A stretch of DNA of 64,000 nt from Phoronis australis (GCA_002633005.1 NMRA01000126.1:78979-142978), one strand, 5' to 3'; numbered from the stretch's first letter, positions 33,101 to 47,607 are shown. The notes: generated by a model not told the origin, from the sequence alone. Translations and numbers: made by a program.

Positions 33101-34339
33101 CTACCAAAAGCTTTTCACCACCAAAATAGGAACCTAAAACTAAGATTTTTTTAACATTTTGACCCCACAAATGGGTTTCTGGTAAAAATATATCCCAGTG
33201 CAGGATTAGATGGTGAAATCTCGACCTGGATTCTTTGACCAAAAATAATTAAAATTCATTGAACCATTCACACCACCGCTGGGCTCATCAGTCCAGTTGC
33301 CAACTCTGATTTCATAACGTTGTTAGGATGCGACTCCAAGGTCACCGTGTTTCTTCACTTGTTTAGCACACATGGCCCACAAGTAAAAATTTATTGGTTT
33401 AATTTCTTAAACAAATAAAATTTAAGAAGTTCATAATCCATTATAAGTTCAGTTTGTACAGTATGGGAATCCCAAAGCAACAGTTGGTAAAGTTTCCATT
33501 ATTGTAACAAAGTAGACTTGAAAAATCAAAAACTGACAATTTTGGCAAATTTTGTATGAAATAAGTGAAAAAATACCTCTAACTTCTCAGCAATGACAAC
33601 TCATTTATACAGAAGAGATGACTACAGCAATGTAGGTTGAGTGTCTTGCAAACAAGTACATGACTACAGCACGACCAGGAATTTTACATTTTTGATCAAA
33701 AAGATACCCAACTTTTCAGCAAATACCCAGTAAATGCGGGTGCCAAATGCAAAGTCACCAACTATAATCTGTTGCCAGTACAACCTATCTTTTCAGAAGA
33801 CCTACTTCAAACAAATTCCAACACCTTGAAAACCCACAAAATAACCACCACACTTCTTAGATTCAGAGTCGCCACTAACAGAGGTTTGATGCGAGGCCAT
33901 TGCCTAGACACTAGACCATGTTCAACTTTACACTATTCCAAGTTGTTCCAAACAAAACATTGACATTCAACGCTGACAATTTCAACATCAGCAACATAAA
34001 AAATGCAACTTAAACGTGTTTGCAACACAGGATAACACTGATCAACAATTCACACAAATGTTTTCAATCCACAAGCCCATAGTATTGGCTAGAGAAGAAA
34101 ATGGGTGTGTGTTTAAGTCCGCTTTCGTTTCTTTTGGACCTATGCCTGTCAGTAATTCTGCCTCGGTAGTACAAATGACACCGCAAAAGTGAGATTTTCT
34201 CACTAGATTAACTTGCATGAACCCATGGGCGGTGACTACCTCTGTGTTATTTGTACAAACATGTGCGTGTACTTTGTTGTTGTGATTTAGGTTCATCTCA
34301 CCACCTCAACTCTGTTATACACAACAAAATCTCACAACG
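30171..34339. other. Intergenic region; probable 3' UTRs of NSUN4 (+) and the 7-TM gene (-)
   Basis: No gene can be supported. Minus-strand AATAAA signals occur near 33390 and 32586 and could end the 7-TM transcript. A hydrophobic minus-strand frame (30418-30693, with a ~20-residue stretch VLGVVFIVFILITGF) and a Cys/His-containing frame (31427-31789) are present, but neither shows supporting exons or a recognised domain. Confidence 0.5.
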
Positions 34340-37300
34340 CTAAGATATGGATGGAGATGATGGGTTGGGGTTAGTGGGGGAGATGTCAGATTCAGGCGTG
34401 GTCGTCTCACTCCCAGGGTAGTACATCTGTTTGAAGCGTGGCCGTTCTGGACTGAAGGTGGAAGAAAATCCCTGCAAACAGAGGAAAGTCTTTTTGGTCA
34501 TACTTCACAAAGGAAAAGACAGAGGGCTTGAATAGGCAAAGACAAATGTCTTTTTCAAAAACACCAAAACACTTCAAATATGACTGGCGAGCACTCTTTT
34601 AAACGCATTTGTTATTTTTTTACATTGTTTCGGTGAGCAATAAGCTTCAGTAGATCGTTGTAATTTGTGATCATTTGAACTTACTATCTTTTGAAAATGA
34701 CAGTCTACTTGAAAAGCAAATCTGAATGCTTTGAAAATGGGCTCAGAGATAATGCCAGGAGAAAAATCACAACATATTAACACAATGCTTTTAAAGTCTC
34801 AATCATACACGTACACACACACTACAAACATAAATTAATCAGACGTTATTTTAGTATTGAACCTATTACCATAAATACTCACAACGATGTGTACAGTCTT
34901 ACAAAGTAAAGCTGAAATGACAAAAAAACATCCACAACACCTCCCTCAAGAGGGACTTACCCCATCGTCACTCAAACCAGGAAGAAGATCTTCTGTGTCA
35001 GGGGTGGCCTCTGTTGGATGAAATACAAACAACATGGTCCAGATGGGCATGACATACTTCACCAGCTGAAAACACATGTGCCATTATAGATATATCACAA
35101 TAGCTCTAATGGTATTTACAGCTTGTGGTAGTTCTTCAACACAAAATGAAAGTTGGTGATATTTCTTAATAATAAATAAACTATAAGCCAAACATTCTGA
35201 AATGCTGTCCTGATAATTTGTAAAATTAAAAAACTGTCATTTCTGGCAACTCCTTCCATTCAAAATGGTTGAAGAATTCGCATGGTATAACGATGTTAAT
35301 ATCATAGTTGAAGGGCATGTCTTATTTGTACAAACACGCAGAGGTATCTACTGAAATTATTGAAATACTTGGTGTGTTTCATCACAGACAACACATAGCT
35401 ACACTGAAATACTTCACTGTCTCAGAACATTTAGGCTTGTGGTCTAATCTCTGAAATTGACTCAAAAATTGACCACTTGCATGGCACTCTTCAAGTTAAC
35501 TTAAATTATTGTATTCGAATCATAGAGCCTGGGCTCACATTTCGATCGACAAATGTATACAGATTAGATATTGTTATTGCTTTTGTTGGCTGTGGTTATT
35601 GACGTACAATGGTGGTACCTAACAAATCATTTTCCATCATGGTAGATTTGATAGAGCAGGCTATTGCTGCTACATTTTGTAATGACATGAAATATGATTT
35701 ATATTGAGGAACAGCACTGCCGTGACCGCAACAAGTGGTAAACCACGGCGTGACATTCTATTAATTCAGTTGGACTCCTCAACCTCTGAACCTCAGTGCA
35801 AGCAAATATGCTGGAGATTAGCACAGCTGTGCATAACTATTTTACGTACTCGAAATAATCTTGGGAGACACTACCTGTCAAAAATCCAGCTAAAATAAAA
35901 ACTGAACCCAGATCAAACTCATGTCGCTGAATTAACCAATGCAGTACCAAGGCCAGTATTCATGCCGGACACCAGAAACTCAAAACTACAGTTTGTGACC
36001 TATTCATTCACAAAAGTCAACAGGTCAAGTACATACCATGAAAGCACCATATATGGGCGAGTACAGTTCTTGTCTGTTGAACTGCAAAACAAACGAGACT
36101 GCTTTAGTACAAGAAAAATTCCTTGAACATGATAAACCCAATTATTAAACTTATAACGTATTCTTTGAAAAATCATTAAAGTTAGTCCTCGGTGACACTC
36201 AATTCATCACCTCAATAGTACAGAATGTAAGCTGACAATTTGAGATCTATTCAGCATCTGAAAATGAACCATTACTTACAAATATTTTGCTGCACCCTTC
36301 TTCCTCGTCCCCCACTGAAAGACAAGATTAAATACATTGTGAACAACACTAACAACAAATCTAATGTTGGAATGAATGCCATCTATTGCTTCCCTAATAT
36401 GCACTTGTGATTAAAAACGTCCTAAATAGTTCCTAGCTAGGTTGTCTGCCTGTAAAGCCTACATTCTGATTTTTCATATAGGACTTCGTAAACTATATTA
36501 ATGAAATATAACACGAATCGGAATGTCGTTTACCATAACAAGAGAGTGTAAACCGTGGTTCAAAAATCACATACCAGCAAGTCGTTTACGAAACATTGGA
36601 GTGTTCAGACAGGGCTTAACTCTAGCCTTTATGCTAATAAACCAATCACACTAAACTATCTCATTATCACTTCCTGCACCAGAAAAACATGGTCAACTAT
36701 AGACCTCAACCCTTTATGATACTGTGACCGGGAGACCACACTCCTGTAACCCCAAAGAAGAGTCCAGACTGGTGTCTCCTAAGACTGCTGATGGCTAACT
36801 AACATATCATACTGTACTTTTAAGTATGGCACTTCACATTCTTATATCTTACGTTTTCATAGTAACTATGAAACATCCAGCACATAAGGTAAGATATACT
36901 TACAAACTTTCATAGTTATATCATACACGAGTCCTGCGAGTGCTGATAATTCAAACACCACGATAACACTGCAAGAAAAAAGCTCTTGGTTAAACTGGGC
37001 CCCACTTACAGTTTAACATTCTGAAATTGCTCCCTGATTACAAGTGATTTCTAGGCTTAAGAACAATAAAGTCACAATGCTTTCTTAAGTGATTGTGCAA
37101 ATCAACCTCTGTTAAGTGAAACACCAGAAAAGAGTCACAAGACATGTGCACAACACTGTCTTGTATTCCTACACAGAACATTCAAATGTCTATTGAGTTT
37201 CAAAACTCACCTCCAGAGGTCTCTCTTTTGTGCGCGTCTCACTGACTGTAGTGTGCTGATTTCATTGAGTCTCCTGGTGATGTAAAACCCGGCGATCATG

Positions 37301-40300
37301 AACAACTGGACGATTACAAACTCTGCTGCCGACAGCATGAGAAACTGGGTTTCTACAGAATGAAAGCAACAGGGAACGTCAACAGTTCAGCGATTTTTAT
37401 AATTATGACAAAACTTTCATGGCAAAATGATGAGGAATACCATAAATAAAAAGCTGCAAAAATCAAACAAAATTGAAAACGAATGAAAGGCGAGTGATCA
37501 GCGAATACAAAGAAAATAAGGAAATGAAAATAAGGTGACTGCAAATCAGAAATAGCAAGCCTCATTTTTAAAACTCACAAGGAAAATCAGGGCTCTCACT
37601 CACGTGAGTGGACAGGTGTCAGTGACCTCTCACCACCAATTCCCCCCCCCCCNTACCCCCCCCCCACCCCCATCACCCCTCATCGGTTCTGACTAAAGAA
37701 GGCCAAAACTGAAAACCAACGTTCTGCGCTCGTTTCAAACTTTCGCCAGAGGTCATGACATGGAACTCAGGTGTCCAAGAGTGTGAATCAACTGTGCCAT
37801 CTCAATCCCTAGGACTAGCGATAAATCCAATGTAAGGGGAGTGATGATCAAGTTGAGATAGATCAGAGTTTTGCTAACGGGAAAGCAACATTATACACTA
37901 TTTAGAAGGAGCAGACCATAGGGATGTTTTTTCTTGAAAATGATTTAGCCTACCTAGTAGGGGTGTCATATAATGAACTGTTCTTAACACTATCTGATCA
38001 CCCCTACAATTGAAATAAACTATGCTAGATTCTGTTCTCCACACCAAGGCTGTAAACACTGGTAAGGCATGACTGAGAAGTGAGGATTTCCGCAGTCAAT
38101 AAAACCTTCTCAAGCAGAGGGTCTGTGAGAGTTAAAAGTCAGGCTCTAACATTTAGGGAATTTTTTTTAATCAATGGAGGGGAAATTTTGACTTGCTGAG
38201 GGTGATTTCATACTCATTTTTAAAACCTTTTTCAGAGGAGAATGGAGCCAATATTCCGCCTCAAATCAAAGCATTGAGGGCCCTAAAATGCCTGCACTTA
38301 TATTAACACCACACACTTTGATAACGAGCTCTAAACACAATCACAACCTTCGCGTACAAATTATACAAGTTAGATGTTGAATCTAGTCTTAAAAGTGATT
38401 ACCGAAGTCCAATCAGTTCACTTTGCAATCATGTACAATTAGGTACCCTACTTTCAATGCAGCTATATGCGGCTTGAATAGTAACAAAAAGCTCAAATAT
38501 TCACAATATCTTCTTCAAAACTTTATTCCAAAAGATGGTCGATCAAATGTCTGTATTGTTCACCCAAACATGAGTGTGTCAGTCCTGTCACACTACAGCG
38601 ACAACTCACAGTTACTTACGAAGACAGGCAGCCTTCCATGTTGGTCTGACATAAACAACACCTATCACCGTGACGATGGTGAAATAGACAAGACAAATTC
38701 CCAGGATCGGAATCAAAACTCTGTAACAGAGAAAACAAAACACAATTTGAGCCAGCCACAACTATGAAACTAGAAGACAGTAGTTTTTCAAATAGATTTG
38801 CAGTGTCATGTGGACACATATTTATAACACAACTTCAAACATTTGTAGCAAAGAAAAATTCTCAATTGCATGATTTGACAATTCAAAGTAAGGTGAAAAA
38901 TTTAGGGCAACATTAAAAACAAGAGCAACGCAAAACGTTGATATTATATATATATATGCCCACGACTGTTCTGCAAACCATATACTTCTACCAGTGCTTA
39001 TGGCAACTTGGTGAAGCAGAATATGTCGAACCCTTCCAAAAATGGGTGTTGTCATCTGCCTAATAGAAACCTATTTGCCACATTTTATGAAAATGCATCC
39101 AGGATAGAAAACACGCAGTTGGATCTGCCTCAATGAAGTTATCATCTGGTGATATCACATTCTTAGAATAGAGTTCTAACTAACAGATTCTAAGCCAAAT
39201 TTCATGAAAATCTCTTAAGGAACTCTGACGACAGAGGCAAACATAAAAACCTAAAATTAATTGCCACTAGAGAGCGTAGCAAAAGCAGATCTCCCGAAAG
39301 TCGCTGTAATCTGTTGCAACATTCACAGAAAAACATTGGCCAAATTTTACAAAGATCCTGCAAGGGGTTCAGCCATGGATGCAAAAAATGCCACCAGGGG
39401 CATCACAGTAGTCAGCCCCATCTGAAAATCGTCAGTCGTGGTTTTCTTAGCGATCACATCTGCCAGTCATAATTATCCTTCAAGCACTTTAGAACATAGA
39501 AAGGTGGATGCCAATGCAGACTCATAAATAATAAAAATGGCCACTAAGAGGTGCAGAATACATCAAATCCATCGGAAAATGGAAGGGCCTTGCCGTCCCC
39601 TTATATAGAAACATATTTGCTAAACATGGATGTAGGAATTCCTAAGATACAGATGCAAAAGTAACATACTAAAGTTGTGACTAGGCGACACAGTGGTAGT
39701 AAGATACATTTGAAAGTCATCGCTATCCATTCGTTGTCAACTCCAGACCAACACAACTGTCACTTTTCATGAAGATTCTCCAGGAGGTTTTGGAGATACA
39801 GCAGCAGATGCTGGATGCCAGAACAGAGATGATGGCAATATGCAATGACATATTAGGTATATGAGGGCATTTTAAGCGTTAACAAATGTTCGCACTGCAT
39901 TCAGATATTGTCAAATTTGTTCACCCACAAAAGCTACTTTTGACTCAAAATCTGTGCTCACATAAATGTCCATGAACAGTGATCACAAAAGATCATGCTT
40001 GGAAGCCATGAAAAACTAGTGGACATCCGGCCAACAAAGAATTTCTCAATTCATATTTTCCTCAACATTTTCGACTGAAAAAACCCCAAAAATCAGGTCT
40101 CTCACCACACAGAAGTAGTCTCTCTCACCTATTGGTCAGTTTCTCCCGCCGTATAGCTCGAGTGGCCAGTGTCCAGTAGAAGTGACAACAGACTAGGAAC
40201 TGTAAAAGCTTCAGCCACTGAGTAACAAAGTCAAATTGTGGGTATTTGCCCAGAATCCAGTGGACAGCACTGAAAAAGATAACATCAGCATTTTCAACAT

Positions 40301-41321
40301 AGGTCAAGGAAAACTTCAACAACTGAGGACAGTCTGTATTGCAAACCCCTCTTCACTTACCACAGTAACACATTCCACTGCAGCCCTAGTAAAGCCTCAG
40401 TTCACTCTTTTACAATAGTAACCACTCTATAGTAAATGCCAAGCCTTGCCCACTTACCCCACAATACATTCCAGTGTAGCACCGTAGAATATCACAAACT
40501 GGTGAAGTGTAGGATGTTTGCGTATGTGTAGTTTAACCAGCTTTGCCACACACATGATGCCGGTGATGGTGATGAGAGCAGCAATAACACCATTCCTAGA
40601 GAAGTAACAAGCAGGCGTAAAGTTTTTATTTGTCTAAGAAACAACAGATGCCTTGTTTACAATTCCAAACGTTTTATTACACAAAAAAGATGAAATGTAA
40701 CTGTAGTCAACAACATAGAATTGCATAATTATTAATTATTTGTCTGTTCCCCAACCTGTTACGTCAAATCTGAAGATGTTAAGTTAGCGAAGGATGTAGC
40801 TTTTGGTTAACGACTTCATAGGCAACAAAAGTGAAAACAAAGTCGTACAAAACTTCGTCTTCACAGATATACAATAATTAGAATCTATATAAAGTCATAC
40901 TGAAAATTTTAGAAATGGCCAAACTATGACACTTTTGCAATTTGAAAAGTTTTAGAAATGATCAAATGGTGACACTTAAGTGATTGATTACTGACAATAC
41001 ACACTTGTTGAGGTTATCTAATGACAAGGCAATATCGAACATTTTATCTAATGTAGGCTATTTTTTGAAAATGATGAAACATGCAGGATTACACCTCAGA
41101 AAACCTTACTTTTAATAAGTAAGACCCGCCCAGTCTAGCTAGCGAAGTGCCTTAAACCAAAATTACATATGGTAGTTTATTCAGCCATTTGTACACTACC
41201 TGACACAAGCGATGGTGTCAAAGCTCTCGGAGAAGCAGCCTGCAACTGTTATGTCAATACTTCTATTCCCATGTCCTGTTCTATTCCTGTCGTAAGATGG
41301 TAGAAGATTGTACATGTCCAT
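34340..41321 (-). CDS. Ten-exon seven-transmembrane protein, family not recognised
   Basis: Ten minus-strand exons join in phase through GT-AG borders: 41200-41321, 40458-40595, 40129-40269, 38620-38720, 37211-37352, 36904-36968, 36280-36314, 36037-36081, 34961-35065 and 34340-34471 (stop TAG), giving 341 residues. The N-terminal ~40 residues carry two glycosylation sequons (NRT, NRS) and two Cys. Seven hydrophobic segments follow at about 42-62, 71-93, 101-125, 135-158, 170-193, 214-232 and 256-280. The tail (~60 residues) is rich in Ser, Thr and Pro. The topology is receptor-like, but there is no DRY or NPxxY signature; RAIRREK follows TM3 and HIRKHP lies between TM1 and TM2. I chose the ATG at 41321 for its strong ACCACCATGG context; an in-frame ATG at 41375 would add 18 residues. 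A small tail-less GPCR-like or transporter-like family is possible. Confidence 0.8.
37644..37675. repeat. Poly-C tract with an N
   Basis: A C-homopolymer interrupted by N at 37653, in intron 4 of the 7-TM gene; a sequencing or assembly weak point. Confidence 0.8.
39050..39850. repeat. Diverged ~130-180-bp tandem repeat array
   Basis: Within intron 3 of the 7-TM gene, variants of a unit containing the theme cacattttcatgaaaatc, then ccagga and agagg, recur near 39075, 39200, 39330, 39615 and 39760. They are too diverged for a clean unit length. Such arrays can look weakly coding, but stops interrupt all frames. Confidence 0.5.
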
Positions 41322-41375
41322 GGTGGTTGTTGTGGAGATGGGTTGGTCGTTAAAAGGTCTGTTGACATACCTCAT

Positions 41376-44300
41376 GATGCAGCAAGTAACTTACATTATT
41401 CTGGAAAATGCAGAACTAGTTTTTACCACACTCAGTAAAACTATCACAAAACAACATTATGGCGTGATGCCACCACACAGCAAACTGAAACATTTCACAA
41501 GAGAAACACACAGAAAAGATCAGAAATCTACCTCAACCCCAATGAGGACTGTAAACAAACTGTTGAACTGGTTTCCAAGAAATGTCTGAGGAACAGAATA
41601 ATTATTTCACTTTCAGTTTCCAAACGATAGGGCTGCAAAGTATGGAACTATTAAAGGGGTAATATACCTGTGGATTCTGTCAACAACCAACTCTAGATTA
41701 TTTTACACAGTACAATAGCATCATCTTGGTCCTTCATATGAATGACTAGAAACAATGCCCTGTCACTGTTTGCTAAAGACCATGCCCATTAGTTGTCAAC
41801 TCCCAGTTTCAATTACCAAGGCAGTATAGCCGCCACTGAATTCTAGATGACCTGTTGCAGCCAATTTCAACTCAAACAAAGCGTAATAATGTGATGACAT
41901 TGATTTGGAAAGACAGTACAGTGACTTTAAAACGCCTTCACTCAAGCATTAATTTATTGCCATCAAATTTTCTAGCAACTTCTAAAAACTAACACATTCC
42001 CAGCCACCAATGCAACATCATTACTCAAGTGCTAAATTCAAAGTTGTAATTCTGTATCTGGGTAAGGAGAATTGTTTATCGTTAGCTGACAGTTTGAGCG
42101 AAACTGCTAATATGTACTGTATAAGACGAAAGGTAAAAATCAATGAAATAACTATAAGGAAACATGCAGCATTAAGTGGGCTACAATTCTTGCACATGTG
42201 TCACAACTCCATAAGAAACAGACTTCAGTTTCCACAAGTCATTTGAGCTTAGCAAAGTAATCTCCATGCAAACACAGAACATAATGTAGGTTCTAAAGGC
42301 TACTGAACCAATAAATGTCACCAAAACCTGAGAACCAGGATTTCCACAATCTGGACCTGGTTAGATACAGAGGTCAACGACCTATCCACACTTAAATCCT
42401 AGGAGAAAACATGACCTCTGCAAACCAGACTCCAGGATGACTCTGAGTCTGAATCTAAACATTAACATAACAATTTGAGAAAGTCTTCTCACACAGATAT
42501 CCAAATAAAACATTTGAACAGAGTCCACAAACCTGTTTTAAATACAAGCATGTTTTTCAGACAGGTCATTTGTGAGCACTCAAGCTACTAAATCATGAAT
42601 CTTATCCAGATGATACATGCATTTCTTATGTACAGAAAGTAAAAAGAGAACCTAACAAAGCTAAGAGATATGGCATGATTCAGTTCATGTTTTACTAATT
42701 CATATAATCCAAGCCTTGGATATCTAACCTTAATTGATGACGTCTTACACTTTCCTGCTCAAAAAATAAGAGAGAAACAAAATCAGATTACAAATAAATA
42801 AAAGTCTTCAACATTAGCACTCACTTGAATAAATGAAGGCTTTTGGTTTTTGACACTCAAGAGAGGAAGACACGTGCACTGATGCACACACAAACTTTTT
42901 AGAGAGGAAACCAGATTAGTGTTCTAATCTGGACCTAAATACAGACTGTGGGAACTAGAAGTGAAGATACAAAATCACATTAATCTGACAGCGAACTAAG
43001 GATTTAAACCTCTCATAGATTATAGGCGAATTATATATTAGTATCTTGGCACAGGTCCAGTTGCAAGCATGCAGTCTCCCAAAAGTCCTAGCAAACATAT
43101 GGATGGCATGGGCCTAACTGGAAAATCTGTGCAGTTCTTATAAACTTGTTGCACCAGGGCACCACGATAACATCAGAAGCTGACAATAAACAGCTATATT
43201 GTTCCCTCACCATTTTCTTGAAGCTTCATAAATCTGTGGCTTCTATCAATTTTTTGATTTAGACCATTTACAGGCTTCAATAATAAATGAAAAGGTTCTG
43301 AAGAGCGACATCTAACACAATCGACAGAAAAAGTGAGTACAAAGACGAAGACGTAGATGACAACACAGAGGATGACCTCCAACCACAATATCGCTGCAAA
43401 CACTGTCAACAATTAACATCGACTATGCTGCCAGAAACACTGACAACAGCACAGATGAAGACAACAAAACTGCCTTCAACACTGATGCACTGAAAATAAT
43501 TAAGAATCCGCAGATAGTGATGATGTCACTAACATTAAATCACTTCCAAAACCAACAACTCGAAAAAGGTACAGAAACACACAATGGATAGCAACTGATA
43601 TGTTCACCTACCACTGAAGTTTCAGAACGATTCGTCAAGGGACAGTGGAGTTAGAGTTCCAAAATAAACAAAAAATAGCTGCTGTCACAGCACTATCTCG
43701 CATCTGATTTCAAGTAAAAACAGTTAATTAAGGTATGAGCGAGATCGAGATATGTCATGTGTAAAATTCATGTCAATCATGTAGCTTGCAAACAATGATG
43801 AACTTTGTTGATTTTCATTTCTTGAAATTTTCCATAAAAAAGGTCAAAATCTGAAAGAGTGGAAGAATTGTTTGAGATTAGTAGAGTATTAACTTAAAGA
43901 ATTCATATACCAATTTTTGCAATGTTTGTTCAATCCATTCAGAAGGCACACTCAGGTCAAATGTAAAATACAAAATGGCAGCCGCAGGCGTCACATTGAA
44001 TTTAAATTTCCCATGAAATATCAACAACTTTGTACACTCACCAAAGAAAAAACACATCCAAATGCACGTATTGCGACCTCTGTTGAAGAAAATAGTTTGG
44101 GCAAGAATTGAGGTACTTCGATTAAAAGGTCATTGTATCCACCATATCGGAATGGAAGGAGTTGAAACTTCACCCATCGGTAGACCATGTGCTGATGCTG
44201 ATTACGAGCACAGTATGATGAGAAATGTGGGTTTTAGATGCGGTCAGGTGCAATTTTTAAAACAGAATGGCCACAATGTGTTCGTCATCTTGAGTCTGAT

Positions 44301-44751
44301 TATGATGACAAACAACATGCCTCAAACACTTTACGAGATACTGTATGTTGAAATCAAAAATACTACAGAACAAATCTCTACAAGAGGGTGTTTCTTTTGT
44401 GGAATTTTCCAACACCAGTTTCCCTTTCCGTGGACCACTTTCTTAATTATAGGGGCATCTTCATTTTCCAGTTGTGCACCTCAGTCAAATACAGGGATTA
44501 GCACAAACACATAAAATCCAGCACACTGTCTGCTATATACTTTGGAACATTAACATCAGCCTACAAATCCAATACAGAATGTTTTTTCACCATCAACCTA
44601 TGTGTGCAAGACAGAATTACAGACATTCCACACCATCTCAGACAGACAGTTGCACTACTAAATTATGACCAACACACCCAAACCTATGATCAAACCACAG
44701 CAATTATACCCAAGCCCACCTTATACACACATATGCACAACTTATGGTTAA
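41376..44751. other. Non-coding region upstream of the 7-TM gene
   Basis: No gene is supported. A possible splice acceptor (TTTTCCAG near 41415, minus strand) upstream of the 7-TM start hints at a 5' non-coding exon joined to something further up. A stretch at about 43300-43620 has open frames on the plus strand broken by frame changes (see findings). Confidence 0.4.
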
Positions 44752-45218
44752 GGATCTTAATAAATGACCTCAACTCTAAGTCAAATATCGAAAAAACTAC
44801 ACTTTGTCAACCATTATAAGGATATATTTTCTGAAAGGAGAAAGGTCGAGGATTCTAAAAATATGCTTCTTACTACTGTGAATTTATTATTGTCACGTGA
44901 TCACGTTTTTCAAGTCAAATTCTCATGTGCAAGAAAGGTACATTCATATTAAAATAAACACCCAGCCGATTTCACTAAAACTTTTTTAAATGAAAATTGG
45001 CTGGGAGGTTATTTTGCTATCAATGTTCCTTTCTTCCACATGAAAATTTAAATTAAAAAATATGCTCACCTGACAATAATAAAGAAATGTGCAGTAAGAA
45101 GAACATTTTTTGAATCCTTGATTTTTCTCCTTTCAGAAAATATATATACTTCTAATGGCTGACAAAGCATAGTTTTTTTCGATATCTGACTCAGAGTTGA
45201 GGTCATTTATTAAGGTCC
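44752..45218. mobile_element. 467-bp foldback with ~225-bp arms
   Basis: The left arm from ggatcttaataaatgacctc is mirrored by the right arm ending gaggtcatttattaaggtcc. Matching continues through the TATCGAAAAAA, TTTTCTGAAAGGAGAAA, AAGAAAGG and CCCAGCC landmarks to a spacer of roughly 15-20 bp near 44975. A transcript would form one long hairpin. No protein is encoded. Confidence 0.85.
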
Positions 45219-47607
45219 TCTATAAACTTAAGCTCTCCAGTATTCACTCTGGGTTCAGTCCATGGATCAATGAGTTTGGGTCAAACGAGCACACTTGGCT
45301 CTGGTCTGTACCTCGACTCACCTTGAAACCTGTGCCTCACTACTTTTAAGGATAAAGAGCCCATTGCGCCAATCCAACAACGGTTTCAAATTTGTTCTTT
45401 TTCAAAAAAGCACACAAGGTTTTACATATAGCTTGACAAACCAGGTCAACATGGCTTATGTATTGACTCGCCTGTTGAGTACTATCTACCTTTAAATATT
45501 TGTTCCAGAAGCCGTATAATCAAGCATCATCTTACATATATATGAAGCTGGTGCACATGTTCTTAAAATACCAGCAAACTGTACATATACCAGTGATACA
45601 AAGTGAAATTCATGCAGAGCCCCATACTCTGTACACAAGTCAAGAGAGTTCATAAGCTGGAAAATCAATACCGCATGTGGATCTGACCATACTAAAGTTT
45701 GTATGACAAATCTGATGAGTCAACTTACAATATGAAAAGACCACAAAAACACTGACTGGATGAGATGCACAATCCTTGTGTTTGATGTACTACACAGAAC
45801 TGCTTCTCACACACAAAAAAAAAAACGCTTTAAATAGTAGGTCTGTATTTACTCCTAACTCATACTTTGTTGTAACGTTTGAGGTCACTGTAACAATTCC
45901 TTTGAGTAATTTCATCACAATAATTCCAAGCAAACAAGACGGCCCCGATCTACTCAGGCTGCTGATAAGTCACAAAAATGATGACCAGTAACTTAGCAAT
46001 GAAAGCTGGCCCCCTCCAGTAAGGGTACCAAATGGTCCCCTCTAATTGCCTTTTACTGATAAATCTATTACACGTTTGCCCATTAAAGCTGTATTTGCAC
46101 GCTCCTAACTATGCTAATGTATAGCAGGAACTAAACAAAAATGCTATTTGAACATCATCTACGCTAAACTAAGTGCAGTTGTACTCATTGACAACTTGTT
46201 AATGTGAAAACAAAAAATTCTGCAAATAGGTGACCTTTGCAATGACGTACCTTGGGGACTCACCTCATGCATGATACTAACTGGACAAGGTTGAATGATT
46301 TACTGCCCATCATTTTCAACACAAAATTTGGTCTTAAACACATTTGGCAATTTCCAGCCTACTTGATATTCACATAATCGCTATATGTTGTGTTTCTAAC
46401 TAATATGACCAAGCAATCACAGTGATAAGGAATTAGCATGCAATGTCCACTTTAACATCAACTCCTATACATGTACACCATACTGATGATGGTTCTTAGT
46501 AAATGCACACTACTGACGGAAACCTTATGCTACATACTGTACATTTGTTCTTGCCCTACAGAAGAAAAATAAAACTGAAAAAAGAAAAGTGTTTTCAATA
46601 CATAAGTAATGACATCAATCAGGTTTGCCAATTCACGGGACTTTCAAATAAGGAAATCAGCAACTTGACTGTATTTTCAGTTTACATGAAGCTGCTGCGC
46701 CCTGGAGGCCGAAACGATTTCAAAATGAGAGCGATCATTCACCAGAACACAAGTTCTAATCATTTTACTTAGACATTTTCCGTGCTCCAGTATGGTTTAA
46801 GTGGAGGACTCCATAATCATACTTTGCACTTGATGACCCCAGCATTAACGCTGTAATTTTGACTTGAAGTTTCAAGTTTGAAGGTCCAGTTCAAAGGAAA
46901 TATAGATGATACACTCGTTTGCATTTCTTTATAAATGGGTGGTGTTATTAGCCAAGGTTGCTATGCCGTGTGGGTATTTATGCGAGATACCCACATTTCT
47001 TCACCAATACTATTTTCTTTACCGTGGAATAACCGTGTCACATGACCATGCTATAACCTCTTGGATTATTGCATGGGTGTATCAAGACGAACATGATATA
47101 CCTTATAATACACTCAAGCAGAGAATAATAGATTTATAATATCTTGAATTTGTAATCAAACGGGAATGGAAAACATCAAAAATATTTTCATATTTAATTT
47201 CGAGTAAAAGTATTAAGACCCAGAGCCCATGTGGTGCTAATGAATGTGGCTTACCAATTTAACACTTAAACAGACGAGCAGAAAGCAGTTGATCATCATG
47301 ATGGCGTCTGTGGGTTAGCGGTCCCACGTGACTACCTCAGTACCTGTATGCATGCATTTCTAATGATGGGACCAGTGCTGCACCACAGCAAGCACAATCT
47401 AGCAAATATCCAGTCGCCTATTGTATTCATTCAATTTAAACTGCAACTTGAAATCCAGCCTTAGTTGTTTCTAGGAACTGCCGTGGTGCTAACAGCAAGG
47501 AACTTTCTATCACTGCCTATTCAAGTTCAGCTAAACCTCAACCCTAATTGGTTAGGAAGGACCATGAAAAATGTCCAAGAGATGTGGTTTACTTCCTAAG
47601 GGTAATA
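45219..47607. other. Intergenic, nothing recognised
   Basis: Short open frames only, without recognisable domains, supporting exons or repeats. Confidence 0.4.

Noticed and set aside
44062-44514. 150-codon plus-strand frame
   Set aside because: Composition drifts, there is no domain or splice support, and it overlaps another frame; treated as chance.
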